The notes beneath the pieces were generated by a model. That model saw only the letters and a list, made by a program, of their open reading frames with translations. It was not told the origin of the DNA and did no database searches. Below, one piece after another: positions 8,515 through 15,921 of a stretch of 64,000 bases of DNA (positions are counted from its first letter, which is position 1; each line of letters starts with the position of its first letter). The position numbers were made by a program, and so were the translations under genes. The DNA lies in NCBI GenBank assembly GCA_965267775.1, contig OZ254140.1:558001-622000 (forward strand), given 5' to 3'. The stretch is from Planktophila sp965267775 (lineage in GTDB: Bacteria; Actinomycetota; Actinomycetes; Nanopelagicales; Nanopelagicaceae).

Positions 8515-9593
8515 TAGGCGCTCCGTTTTACCGCGCTCAGCGCGATGTAAGTGAGAAATTCTCTCGATGATGGATGTATCGCTGGATCTTCAATTGCTGC
8601 AAGTGATTCGTTGGTGAGCTTTTCAATCAGGTTTTCAACCTTTTCTCCCGCTCCAGAGTTGGTGATGAGAGTGCGTAGCTCCTCAATCTTCTCTGCTGAG
8701 ATGTCTACTCGTCCGAGGTGGGAGAGTAGCTCTGCCTTATCTGATTCAGAGAGTGATTCAAGAGTCATTGCGATGAGAACTGTTCTCTTGCCTTCACGGA
8801 GGTCATCTCCTGCAGGCTTACCTGTGACTGTTGGATCTCCAAAGATTCCGAGCATGTCATCGCGAAGTTGGAAAGCTTCTCCGAGTGGAAGTCCGTATCG
8901 TGAGAGGGCATCGAGAAGCGGTGCATGTGCTTCAGGTTTTCCAATGACGGCGCCAATATGAAGTGGGCGTTCAATTGTGTACTTACCTGATTTATATCGA
9001 GCGATGCGCAATGAACGCTCTGCGCTATAAGTATTTTCACCAGCTTCGCGAACATCGAGGTATTGGCCTGCCATCAGTTCAACGCGCATCTCATCATGGA
9101 TGCGGTGCGCGGCGAGAAGTGATGGGGTTGGAATCGCAGATGTATTGAGCATCTGATCTGACCAGACAAGTGCGAGATCGCCGAGGAGAACAGCGGCAGA
9201 TTCTCCAAATTGCGTTGCAAGACCATTCATCGCCTGTGATTGATGGAGGTTCTCAAAGTGGCGATGAATTGCCGGCTTGCCGCGGCGAGTATCAGATCGA
9301 TCCATGAGGTCATCATGAATAAGTGCGCACGCTTGCAAGAGTTCGAGACTGGAGATCGCGCGGATAATCTCCTTCGTTGGCGCAGCACCTGAAGCCAGGA
9401 GACCTGCATATGCAAAGAGTGGTCGGAGTCGCTTGCCGCCATCGAGTAAGAACTCATCGAGGGCATCGCATACAGGCACCAGCTCAGATGCAATGGAGGT
9501 GAGATAGGAACGTTGGCCAGAGAGATATTCAGCGAGTGCGCTTCGAATATCTGCTCGAACTGTCTCAATTGTCGTCTTGACCTCGGTAACCAC
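8514..9593 (-). CDS. crtE: Geranylgeranyl diphosphate synthase (polyprenyl synthase)
   Basis: This enzyme extends farnesyl diphosphate with isopentenyl units to GGPP, the precursor of phytoene. Of its 359 residues, the first aspartate-rich motif IHDDLMD and the second LRDDMLGIFGD with GKPAGDDLREGKRT are typical of actinobacterial GGPP synthases. I chose the GTG at 9593. The frame is open further upstream to 9755, but that part overlaps metF on the other strand and looks non-coding. ATG at 9629 is another option. The pairing with divergent metF recalls mycobacterial idsA2, so this may be an old housekeeping prenyl synthase that now feeds carotenoids. Confidence 0.9.
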   Translation of the reverse strand: MVTEVKTTIETVRADIRSALAEYLSGQRSYLTSIASELVPVCDALDEFLLDGGKRLRPLFAYAGLLASGAAPTKEIIRAISSLELLQACALIHDDLMDRSDTRRGKPAIHRHFENLHQSQAMNGLATQFGESAAVLLGDLALVWSDQMLNTSAIPTPSLLAAHRIHDEMRVELMAGQYLDVREAGENTYSAERSLRIARYKSGKYTIERPLHIGAVIGKPEAHAPLLDALSRYGLPLGEAFQLRDDMLGIFGDPTVTGKPAGDDLREGKRTVLIAMTLESLSESDKAELLSHLGRVDISAEKIEELRTLITNSGAGEKVENLIEKLTNESLAAIEDPAIHPSSREFLTYIALSAVKRSA

Positions 9594-9601
9594 GCGGCAA
9601 C

Positions 9602-9609
9602 GGTACCCT
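9602..9609. promoter_or_regulatory. Overlapping divergent -10 boxes for crtE and metF
   Basis: The forward strand has TACCCT at 9604-9609 and the reverse strand TACCGT at 9607-9602, both fitting TAnnnT and sharing the palindrome GGTACC. The crtE GTG (9593) and an in-frame metF GTG (9616) lie 8 and 6 bases downstream of their boxes. -35 elements are weak. If both work, the two promoters cannot be occupied at the same time. Confidence 0.4.
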
Positions 9610-9627
9610 GACACCGTGGAGATGCGC

Positions 9628-10497
9628 ATGACGAACCTAGCTGATGGCAGCAAGCCAACCTTCTCCTTTGAATTCTTCCCGCCTAAGGACACTGAAGGGG
9701 AGGCGCGTCTCTGGGCTGCAATCGAAGGACTTGAATCCATCGCCCCCGATTTCATCTCAGTGACCTATGGTGCCGGTGGTTCTACTCGCGACCGCACCAT
9801 TCGAATTACTTCTGAAATCACTGCTCATACCAAGGTGCCCTGCGTTGCGCACCTCACCTGCGTCGGCTCGACAAGAGATGAACTCGTTGAGATTTTAGGA
9901 AAGTATCGCGAGGCAGGGATCTCAAGCATCCTCGCTCTCCGTGGCGATCCCGTTGGTGGACCACGTGCGCCATGGGCCACAACACCCGGTGGATTTGATC
10001 ATGCCGATCAACTTGTTTCGCTTGCATCAGAAATCGGCGGATTCACAATTGGCGTTGCCGCATTTCCCGATGGCCACCCGGCATCTGCTGGAGATTTCAG
10101 AAAAGATATTGATGTCCTTCTTGAGAAAGAGAGACGCGGTGCAACTTTTGCTACGACACAATTCTTCTTCGAAGCTCAGCGATGGATTGATTTAGTGGAA
10201 GCACTTGATGCGCGAGGATCTTCAATGCCAATCATTCCAGGCATCCTTCCTGTGACCAATGTGAAACAGTTCAATCGCATGGCAGAGCTGACCGGAACCC
10301 CTATCCCTGCACGAATTTCAGAGGCCTTCGCAAAGGTCGAGAACAACCCAGATGATGTTCGTAAATTGGGCGTTGATATCGCAACCGAACTTTCCCAGCA
10401 ATTACTAGATGCAGGCGCACCGGGTATTCACTTCTACACAATGAATACATCTACGGCTACTCGAGAAATCTTTGAACGCATTAAGGGAAGTCGATGA
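9628..10497 (+). CDS. metF: 5,10-methylenetetrahydrofolate reductase
   Basis: This flavoprotein reduces methylenetetrahydrofolate to 5-methyltetrahydrofolate, the methyl donor for methionine synthesis. The start FSFEFFPPK carries the catalytic glutamate, and VTYGAGGS, ALRGDPV and FFTQFFFE-like segments (ATTQFFFE here) follow in the expected order. The protein has 289 residues. The ATG at 9628 has GGAG 6 bases upstream. An in-frame GTG at 9616 lies 6 bases after a -10 box and could be a leaderless start adding four residues. The following phosphatidyltransferase gene overlaps as ATGA. It is divergent from crtE, as in mycobacterial relatives. Confidence 0.94.
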   Translation: MTNLADGSKPTFSFEFFPPKDTEGEARLWAAIEGLESIAPDFISVTYGAGGSTRDRTIRITSEITAHTKVPCVAHLTCVGSTRDELVEILGKYREAGISSILALRGDPVGGPRAPWATTPGGFDHADQLVSLASEIGGFTIGVAAFPDGHPASAGDFRKDIDVLLEKERRGATFATTQFFFEAQRWIDLVEALDARGSSMPIIPGILPVTNVKQFNRMAELTGTPIPARISEAFAKVENNPDDVRKLGVDIATELSQQLLDAGAPGIHFYTMNTSTATREIFERIKGSR

Positions 10498-11111
10498 ACC
10501 GTAACGAATTTAACCGAAAGTGGAGCGATCTCCATGGGGGAGTAGAGGTCCAAGGAGTTGTCTCTCTCTGGCTGCGCATTTCATATTGGATCGCTCGGGG
10601 CCTATCTCTTCTTCGCATCACACCAAATGTAGTCACCACAATCGGCTTACTTGCATCAATCACGATCTATTTCACGATGTACACAAGTCAGTTGATTGCG
10701 CTGGTTATCTTCTCGCTCATCTGTGACGGTGTTGACGGCTCTCTTGCTATCTATCGTGATCGCGTTAGCAAGTTTGGCGAGCTCTACGATTCATTGGCAG
10801 ATCGCATCTCTGAAGCCTTCTGGTTGGTGGGTGCAACTTTTGTTGGTGTTCCGGTGCGCTGGGCAATTGCAATCTGGGTATTAGGCGCCACACAGGAGTA
10901 TGCCCGCGCTCGTTTAGCATCCCTTGGCTATACAGAGATTGGCGTTGTGACACCGACTGAGAGACCAGTTCGTGCAATCTTTGTTATCGCTGTAACTCTC
11001 ACATACTGGTTTGGGCATGACATCGGTGGTCCAATTGCTATTGGATTTACAGCGCTTCAGGCAATCAGTGTGTTGATTGTGATGCGGATGGCACGTTCAA
11101 TATTGCGTTAG
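10494..11111 (+). CDS. CDP-alcohol phosphatidyltransferase family membrane protein (altered signature)
   Basis: This is a 205-residue membrane protein with about six helices, of the family that transfers a phosphatidyl group from CDP-diacylglycerol to an alcohol such as inositol phosphate or glycerophosphate. The signature DG-x2-AR-x8-G-x3-D-x3-D reads here CDGVDGSLAI...FGELYDSLADR: all four aspartates and the glycines are kept, but the AR arginine is isoleucine. It is longer at the N-terminus than minimal PgsA. The acceptor alcohol cannot be predicted. The ATGA overlap with metF suggests coupling, and its end overlaps the convergent crtD-like gene by 47 bases. Confidence 0.85.
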   Translation: MNRNEFNRKWSDLHGGVEVQGVVSLWLRISYWIARGLSLLRITPNVVTTIGLLASITIYFTMYTSQLIALVIFSLICDGVDGSLAIYRDRVSKFGELYDSLADRISEAFWLVGATFVGVPVRWAIAIWVLGATQEYARARLASLGYTEIGVVTPTERPVRAIFVIAVTLTYWFGHDIGGPIAIGFTALQAISVLIVMRMARSILR

Positions 11112-12609
11112 CAACAATCTCTGCGCTCAAACCTACAAGAGGTAATCCTCCGCCGGGATGTGATGAACCACCGACGAGGTAGAGATTCTTCAGCGGTGAT
11201 CGATTCTTTGCACGTAAGAATGCAGCGCGCGGTCCGTTGCTCGAGGTTCCGTAGATAGAACCACCGGGTGCATTTACAGAGTTTTGAAGATCTAGTGGAG
11301 TGCGAATTTCGAGTAAATCTAAACGGTCGCGTATCGAAATTCCCTGCGCTTCAATCTGAGCGATAATCGAATTGGCATAGCGCTGGTTAAATTCTTTATT
11401 ACCCCAGTCGAAACCTTCGGCAGAGTTCTCACTATGTCGTGGAGCGTTGACCAATATAAAGAGCGCTTCGTGGCCTTCACTCTTGACCATCGTAGGATCA
11501 TTCGGCGAGCAGATGTAGATAGTTGGCTTCTCTACCGGCTTCTTCGCCGTAAAGATCGCCTCAAACTCTGCATCGTAATCATCAGGAAATAGAATCGTAT
11601 GATGTGAAAGTTTCCGATGCTCACTCGGACGCAAACCGAGAAGAAGTGAGAAGCCAGCGAGAGATGGTTCTAGCTTTGCCAACTCTTTGCGTACTTTCTT
11701 GACTCGTCGAGTTGGATTGGAAATCAGCTTGTTATATGTCAGGCCAGCATCGGCATTTGAGATGACTATATCTGCGGCAATTTTTCTACCATCGACAAGC
11801 GTTATGCCAACAGTCTTGTTTCCTTTAAGGTCGATAGTGGCAATAGGGGAGTTGAGATGAATCTTCGCTCCGACTTTTTCGCAGCGTTCTGCAATGTGTT
11901 CCGAAAGCGTTCCAATTCCACCCTTGATATGCCAGGCGCCAAAGGCCTCTTCGATAAAGGCAATTGTTGAAAGAACTGCAGGAGCCTTACGAGGATCAGA
12001 TCCGCTATAGGTTGCATATCTATCCATAATCTTTGCGAGGTAAGGATTGCTCAGCCCGAAGTCGCGAAGCGTCGCACGGGGCGCAATGATGCGAAGGTCT
12101 CTCAAGATATGGCGTCGCTTCAAAAGTGAGAGCGGGCTCTTGAGCTCAGATTCCACAAAGGGTTCGCGGGAGACATCCCACATACGCTCTGCGCGGTTGA
12201 GAACTGCATCCCACTGCTTTGCTGCATCTGCACCGAATGATTCGGTAATTGCTTCGAGAGTCTTCTTGCGAGAGAGATTTGTGAATTGAACAGATTGCCC
12301 ATCATGGAAGCGGTAATCAAATGATGGGTCTACCGCCTCAAGCTCCAAGACCTGACCCATATGTTTTCCAGTGCGCTGGAAGAAGTCACGGTAGACAGCA
12401 GGGATTGTGAGAAGCGATGGCCCTGTATCAAAGGCGTATCGGCCGATCCATTCAGTGCGGCACTTTCCACCTGGACGATCTGAAGCCTCATAAATTTCAA
12501 CGTTGTGGCCAGCACGAGCAAGACGCGCAGCTGCGCACATACCGCCAACTCCGGCGCCAATGACAACAATCTTCTTGGGCTCTTTCACCTTGCCGACATC
12601 TCCGGTCAT
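11065..12609 (-). CDS. crtD: CrtI-like FAD-dependent carotenoid desaturase (CrtD type)
   Basis: This is a 514-residue member of the phytoene desaturase superfamily, with Rossmann motif KIVVIGAGVGGMCAAARLA, the GGKCRT and FDTGPSLLTIP segments and the C-terminal GGSSHPGGGLPLVG signature. It sits in an operon behind a CruF hydratase and a GT2 glycosyltransferase, the enzyme set that modifies acyclic or monocyclic carotenoid ends, and the desaturase of that set is CrtD (3,4-desaturation of the hydroxylated end). Symbol by context. A carotenoid ketolase or isomerase of the same superfamily is possible. The ATG at 12609 forms an ATGA overlap with the glycosyltransferase stop and has GGGG upstream. 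A start at 12627 would overlap more. Confidence 0.8.
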   Translation of the reverse strand: MTGDVGKVKEPKKIVVIGAGVGGMCAAARLARAGHNVEIYEASDRPGGKCRTEWIGRYAFDTGPSLLTIPAVYRDFFQRTGKHMGQVLELEAVDPSFDYRFHDGQSVQFTNLSRKKTLEAITESFGADAAKQWDAVLNRAERMWDVSREPFVESELKSPLSLLKRRHILRDLRIIAPRATLRDFGLSNPYLAKIMDRYATYSGSDPRKAPAVLSTIAFIEEAFGAWHIKGGIGTLSEHIAERCEKVGAKIHLNSPIATIDLKGNKTVGITLVDGRKIAADIVISNADAGLTYNKLISNPTRRVKKVRKELAKLEPSLAGFSLLLGLRPSEHRKLSHHTILFPDDYDAEFEAIFTAKKPVEKPTIYICSPNDPTMVKSEGHEALFILVNAPRHSENSAEGFDWGNKEFNQRYANSIIAQIEAQGISIRDRLDLLEIRTPLDLQNSVNAPGGSIYGTSSNGPRAAFLRAKNRSPLKNLYLVGGSSHPGGGLPLVGLSAEIVANAILNVPSASQSTH

Positions 12610-13676
12610 ACGGTGCGCCCCTTCCATTGAACCTTGCCTTTATTGCGCCATGAGAAGTAAAGCAGATAGATGAAGAGTGCGGCCGAGAATGGATGGAGAA
12701 ATGAATCACGGAGCCGTGTAGAAGATGAAGCAGCGCTGATAAAGCGAGTACCAATGATTGCAATGCAGGCCGCGATAGCAAGCAGGTTTCCTGAAATCGC
12801 GTAGAAGAATGGAAGTATTCCGGTCGCTGCCATGAAGATTATTGCGATTGCGGAGCCAATCAACGATCCGAATGCTGTGTTGAGTGATTTTCCATATCCA
12901 GCTCGAACTTCAGTGAATGAGGAGTACATCCTTGTTGATGAGAGCTGCGACCCATCGATGACTGCGCCTCGAAATCCTGTCTCTACAAATGAGCGACCTA
13001 GTTCGATGTCATCGAGGACCTTATGTGCGACAGATTCAAAGCCATTGATTGCGTGCAGTGAAGAGCCTTTCATCGCAAGAAATTGGCCATTACAGATCAC
13101 TGTCGATTTCATCGGAAACTTTTCAGCGCCACGCAATAGGACCGTGCTCATCCATGACCATTGCAGAAGGGGTTGAGCAAGACGTTCAGCCCAGGTTTCT
13201 GCAATCTGCTTTGGGTAAGGCGATAGAAAATCTAGACCGCTCTCGTTGAGCGTTGCAACAGCGCGGGCAATGGCATCTTTCTCAAAGTGAACATCAGCAT
13301 CGATTGAGATAACAACTTCAGCGCTCTGTGAAGCTAAGAACCCTGATTGAAGTGCGCTGACCTTTCCAAGCCATCCGTCTCGTGGAGCGGGAGCGTTCAT
13401 TACAGAGATTCGCTCTGAGGAATGCGATGATGCAATCTCAAAGGTGCGATCCTCGGAATTATCGTTGATAACGAGAACTCTTAGATTCGGGGTATCAACC
13501 TGCTCCTGAAGTTCACTGAGAATGCGAGAGATATTTTCTTCTTCGTTACGAACAGGAAGAAGAATCAGAATTGATGACTCAACGCTTCTTGCGGGAAGCG
13601 GCTTTCGCATCGTCGAAAAGTTGATGAGTGCCAAAAGCAAGAGAAGTGAGTTCAGGATAAATATCGTGAAGATCAT
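12606..13676 (-). CDS. Family 2 glycosyltransferase, probable carotenoid glycosyltransferase (CruG type)
   Basis: This is a 356-residue membrane-anchored GT2 enzyme. It begins with a hydrophobic anchor (MIFTIFILNSLLLLLALI), then the nucleotide-sugar domain with LLPVRNEEENI, VINDNSEDRT, the DxD in SIDADVHF and the acceptor-side DDIELGRSF, and ends with two to three membrane helices. The position between CruF and a CrtI-like desaturase matches carotenoid 2'-O-glycosyltransferases of the CruG type, so a sugar is probably attached to the hydroxyl made by the neighbours. The ATG at 13676 follows the CruF stop by 5 bases. A TTG at 13700 is an alternative with a 19-base overlap. The sugar is unknown. 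Confidence 0.82.
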   Translation of the reverse strand: MIFTIFILNSLLLLLALINFSTMRKPLPARSVESSILILLPVRNEEENISRILSELQEQVDTPNLRVLVINDNSEDRTFEIASSHSSERISVMNAPAPRDGWLGKVSALQSGFLASQSAEVVISIDADVHFEKDAIARAVATLNESGLDFLSPYPKQIAETWAERLAQPLLQWSWMSTVLLRGAEKFPMKSTVICNGQFLAMKGSSLHAINGFESVAHKVLDDIELGRSFVETGFRGAVIDGSQLSSTRMYSSFTEVRAGYGKSLNTAFGSLIGSAIAIIFMAATGILPFFYAISGNLLAIAACIAIIGTRFISAASSSTRLRDSFLHPFSAALFIYLLYFSWRNKGKVQWKGRTV

Positions 13677-13681
13677 CAGAT

Positions 13682-14482
13682 TTAAGCTTCGCCGAGCCAA
13701 TTCTTAAAGATGAATGGCGTGGCAAATGCTCCAAAGACGGCAGCACCTAAAAATGCAAGACCTGGTCGATCGAAGAAGAAGAGGTTGCCGATAAATCCTG
13801 AGAAGAGAACCCATGTCAGGAGAATTGTCACTGCCCGCAGACTTGCGCTCTCTTTACGTCGCTCAAAGGGAAGGACGAGATTGAGAAGAGAAACAATCGC
13901 ACAACCAGCTAAGAGCCAACCAAAAAAGTTGGATAGCGGAACATCGGGCACAAATGGAATATGTGTGCCATCTACCACCCAGGTCCAGCGACCGGCAGCG
14001 ACCATCTGAGGATCAAGGAATAAATCCCAACCCGCAAGAAGTGCGCCACCGTAGATAAAGGTCCACTTACTTGTTACGCGACGAGCTGCAACAAGTGCAG
14101 GATGAACCATCATTACCCAAGCAAAGGGGACAACTACGGGAACTCCGCCAATGGCTAATCCCAGTGATGCGTCATAGCTATACATACCGAATGGCCAACC
14201 ACTGTGAACGCCCAGATACTCAATAAAAAACCCAAAGAGCGCGACGATGACGAAATATCGCCATGCGTACTTCGCTCCATATGAAAGATAGGCATGAAGG
14301 ACCATTGAAAGCGCACCTACATAAACAGTAGCGATGGTGATGTATTGCAGAACTGTTCCATGTGTGAGGGGATATGTAATTTGTAGAAGAATCGTCAGTG
14401 CCAAGGCAGCGCCGAGTGTGACGCGGGCACGCTGTGAAATTCCGTGGCGCCGTCTGCGAGGTGTGTAGTGCCTAATGGACAT
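13682..14482 (-). CDS. cruF: CruF-family carotenoid 1',2'-hydratase
   Basis: This is a 266-residue membrane protein with about seven helices of the CruF/DUF422 carotenoid biosynthesis family, whose members add water across the terminal double bond of acyclic carotenoid ends. Family-typical patches are visible: FFIEYLGVHSGWPFGMYSY, VPFAWVMM and a tryptophan-rich WDLFLDPQMVAAGRWTW. The ATG at 14482 overlaps the end of the crtA-like gene by 11 bases. The frame continues upstream to a TTG at 14563, but that would overlap 92 bases and adds an uncharacteristic basic tail. It is the second tailoring gene of the tetR-led operon and creates the hydroxyl needed by the glycosyltransferase. Confidence 0.85.
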   Translation of the reverse strand: MSIRHYTPRRRRHGISQRARVTLGAALALTILLQITYPLTHGTVLQYITIATVYVGALSMVLHAYLSYGAKYAWRYFVIVALFGFFIEYLGVHSGWPFGMYSYDASLGLAIGGVPVVVPFAWVMMVHPALVAARRVTSKWTFIYGGALLAGWDLFLDPQMVAAGRWTWVVDGTHIPFVPDVPLSNFFGWLLAGCAIVSLLNLVLPFERRKESASLRAVTILLTWVLFSGFIGNLFFFDRPGLAFLGAAVFGAFATPFIFKNWLGEA

Positions 14483-15137
14483 GGGGGAAGTCTGCCGTAT
14501 TGATGAGGTCAAATCGGGCAAAGAGCTCTTCGCTATACCAATCGAATTTCTTCGTATCCTCAATTACGGCGCGATGGGGCGCATTCTTGTATGCGAAATC
14601 ACGCAGTGCATCTGCCGAATCCCAGAGCGAGAAGGTGCCCTGTAAGCCAATAGGCGCTTCACCGATTCCAATTGAAAAGCGCAGACCGGGGGATTGGTGA
14701 AGATCTAGAACCACTGGCGGAATAGATCGCCAGAAACGCACTGATTGAGACCACTTCAAACGAGCACGAGTAATTGCAACTACAGGTCCGCCGTTATGTT
14801 TCTTGCCGGTCATCTCAAATGGCTCGTGCTTCGACCACTTGCCATGAGATGAAATCGGGTCGAGTAGATACTTGTCAAAAGAGAGCGCCTTTGACATCCA
14901 GCGCTGAATAAAGCGAGACTGATCAACAAGTTCCAAATCATTTGCAACGAAGAGGATGGCCCATTGTTGTAAATCCGCATCTGATGGCGTGAAAGTCTTT
15001 CCGGTTCCAGTTCCCATTAACTTTGAAAAAGAGACACCAGGAATCTTTCGGGCGATGCGTCGACCTACCGCCATCTGCAAAAATGCAAATGGAATAGCGC
15101 TCTTGGGTACTGTGAAAATAAAGAGTGACGTTGCCAT
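14472..15137 (-). CDS. crtA: CrtA-like carotenoid (spheroidene-type) monooxygenase
   Basis: This is a 221-residue protein resembling spheroidene monooxygenase, which adds keto groups at C-2 of acyclic carotenoids in purple bacteria. Matching stretches in order are GVSFSKLMGTGTGKTF, WAILFVAND, an internal TRARLKWSQSVRFWRS, GIGEAPIGLQGTFSLW and WYSEELFARF. In the known enzyme a heme-dependent mechanism is reported. I cannot point to a heme ligand here. The length is similar to the family. The gene starts 10 bases after tetR and overlaps cruF, placing it firmly in the tailoring operon. An acyclic-carotenoid oxygenase fits the absence of a visible lycopene cyclase. Confidence 0.75.
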   Translation of the reverse strand: MATSLFIFTVPKSAIPFAFLQMAVGRRIARKIPGVSFSKLMGTGTGKTFTPSDADLQQWAILFVANDLELVDQSRFIQRWMSKALSFDKYLLDPISSHGKWSKHEPFEMTGKKHNGGPVVAITRARLKWSQSVRFWRSIPPVVLDLHQSPGLRFSIGIGEAPIGLQGTFSLWDSADALRDFAYKNAPHRAVIEDTKKFDWYSEELFARFDLINTADFPHVH

Positions 15138-15147
15138 TAACAGAGTA

Positions 15148-15798
15148 TTACTTAATTATTCCGGCGATGGCTAACTTTGAACTGGTGAGCTTCTTGGCCA
15201 GCTCATCATTTATTCCGAGCATGCTGAGCGCAGAACGGATCGCTAAATCAGCATCTGCAATTTTGGCTTTAGGGTTAGTGGTCTGCTCTATCAAGGTAAA
15301 TGACATGATGGCAAAGATATTGCTTGCCGCCGCTTTCGGCTTTTCAACTTCAAGAATCTTAATTTTGGTGAGCAGTTCAATGTGAACAGCCAAGTTTTCC
15401 TGCACCTGAGGTGCGAATTTGGTGATGAGCCCAAAGAAATTCACCATTGATCGGGCGTGATGCGGATGGGATTGATTGACTCGAACAAAGAGGCGCATTG
15501 GAGTTACTAGCTGCTCCAGCGGATCCTCGATATCTGCTACCTGCTCAAGGGCCCACTCTTCCCAAGTCTTGAAGCCCCAGAGTATGGTCGCTGAAATAAG
15601 TGCGTCTTTATCTTTGAAGTGCTTATAAATGGTGCTGACCGCGACCTCTGCATGTTCAGCAATCTCTTCAATGGTGACCGCCTCGCCCTTGATGGCGAGG
15701 ATCTCTTGAGTGGATTTGAGGAGAGCTAGGCGATTTCGAGCCACATAGGCAGCCTTACGTCCCGTGTTCTCAGGAGGCGATAGCTCTCGCTTTGGCAT
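15148..15798 (-). CDS. TetR-family transcriptional regulator
   Basis: This is a 216-residue repressor-type protein. Residues about 20-68 form the TetR helix-turn-helix (VTIEEIAEHAEVAVSTIYKHFKDKDALI). The rest is helical ligand-binding domain with no recognised ligand class. It is the first gene of the unit that continues with crtA, cruF, the glycosyltransferase and crtD, and is divergent from the giant secreted protein gene. A perfect 16-base palindrome just upstream of it is the best candidate operator, so self-regulation together with the carotenoid genes, and perhaps the divergent gene, is expected. The inducer is unknown. Confidence 0.92.
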   Translation of the reverse strand: MPKRELSPPENTGRKAAYVARNRLALLKSTQEILAIKGEAVTIEEIAEHAEVAVSTIYKHFKDKDALISATILWGFKTWEEWALEQVADIEDPLEQLVTPMRLFVRVNQSHPHHARSMVNFFGLITKFAPQVQENLAVHIELLTKIKILEVEKPKAAASNIFAIMSFTLIEQTTNPKAKIADADLAIRSALSMLGINDELAKKLTSSKLAIAGIIK

Positions 15799-15825
15799 AC
15801 GTAGAGTCTAAGGGGGAGGACTCCG

Positions 15826-15841
15826 AATTCTCACGAGAATT
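15826..15841. promoter_or_regulatory. Candidate TetR operator and tetR promoter
   Basis: AATTCTC-AC-GAGAATT is a perfect palindrome of 16 bases. On the reverse strand a TATAAA (15848-15843) lies directly upstream of it, so the palindrome covers the presumed transcription start of tetR, a classic position for autorepression. The divergent promoter of the 1594-residue protein starts only 19 bases away. Confidence 0.5.
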
Positions 15842-15859
15842 TTTATAAAAGAGGTTTAC

Positions 15860-15887
15860 TTGAATAACATAATGATATTCTTATATT
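15860..15887 (+). promoter_or_regulatory. Promoter of the large secreted protein gene
   Basis: TTGAAT (15860-15865), 16 bases, TATATT (15882-15887). The -35 and -10 regions are joined by an inverted repeat TTGAATA (15860-15866) / TATTCAA (15884-15890), and the motif ATATTC recurs at 15874, 15883 and 15900. This A+T-rich stretch stands out from its surroundings and may bind a regulator other than, or in addition to, the TetR protein. Confidence 0.45.
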
Positions 15888-15921
15888 CAATATCACCCAT
15901 ATTCACGCATACGGAGAGTTC

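Noticed and set aside
9594..9755. N-terminal extension of crtE by up to 54 residues
   Set aside because: It runs through the metF start on the other strand, has no resemblance to prenyl synthases, and GTG at 9593 already gives a normal family length.
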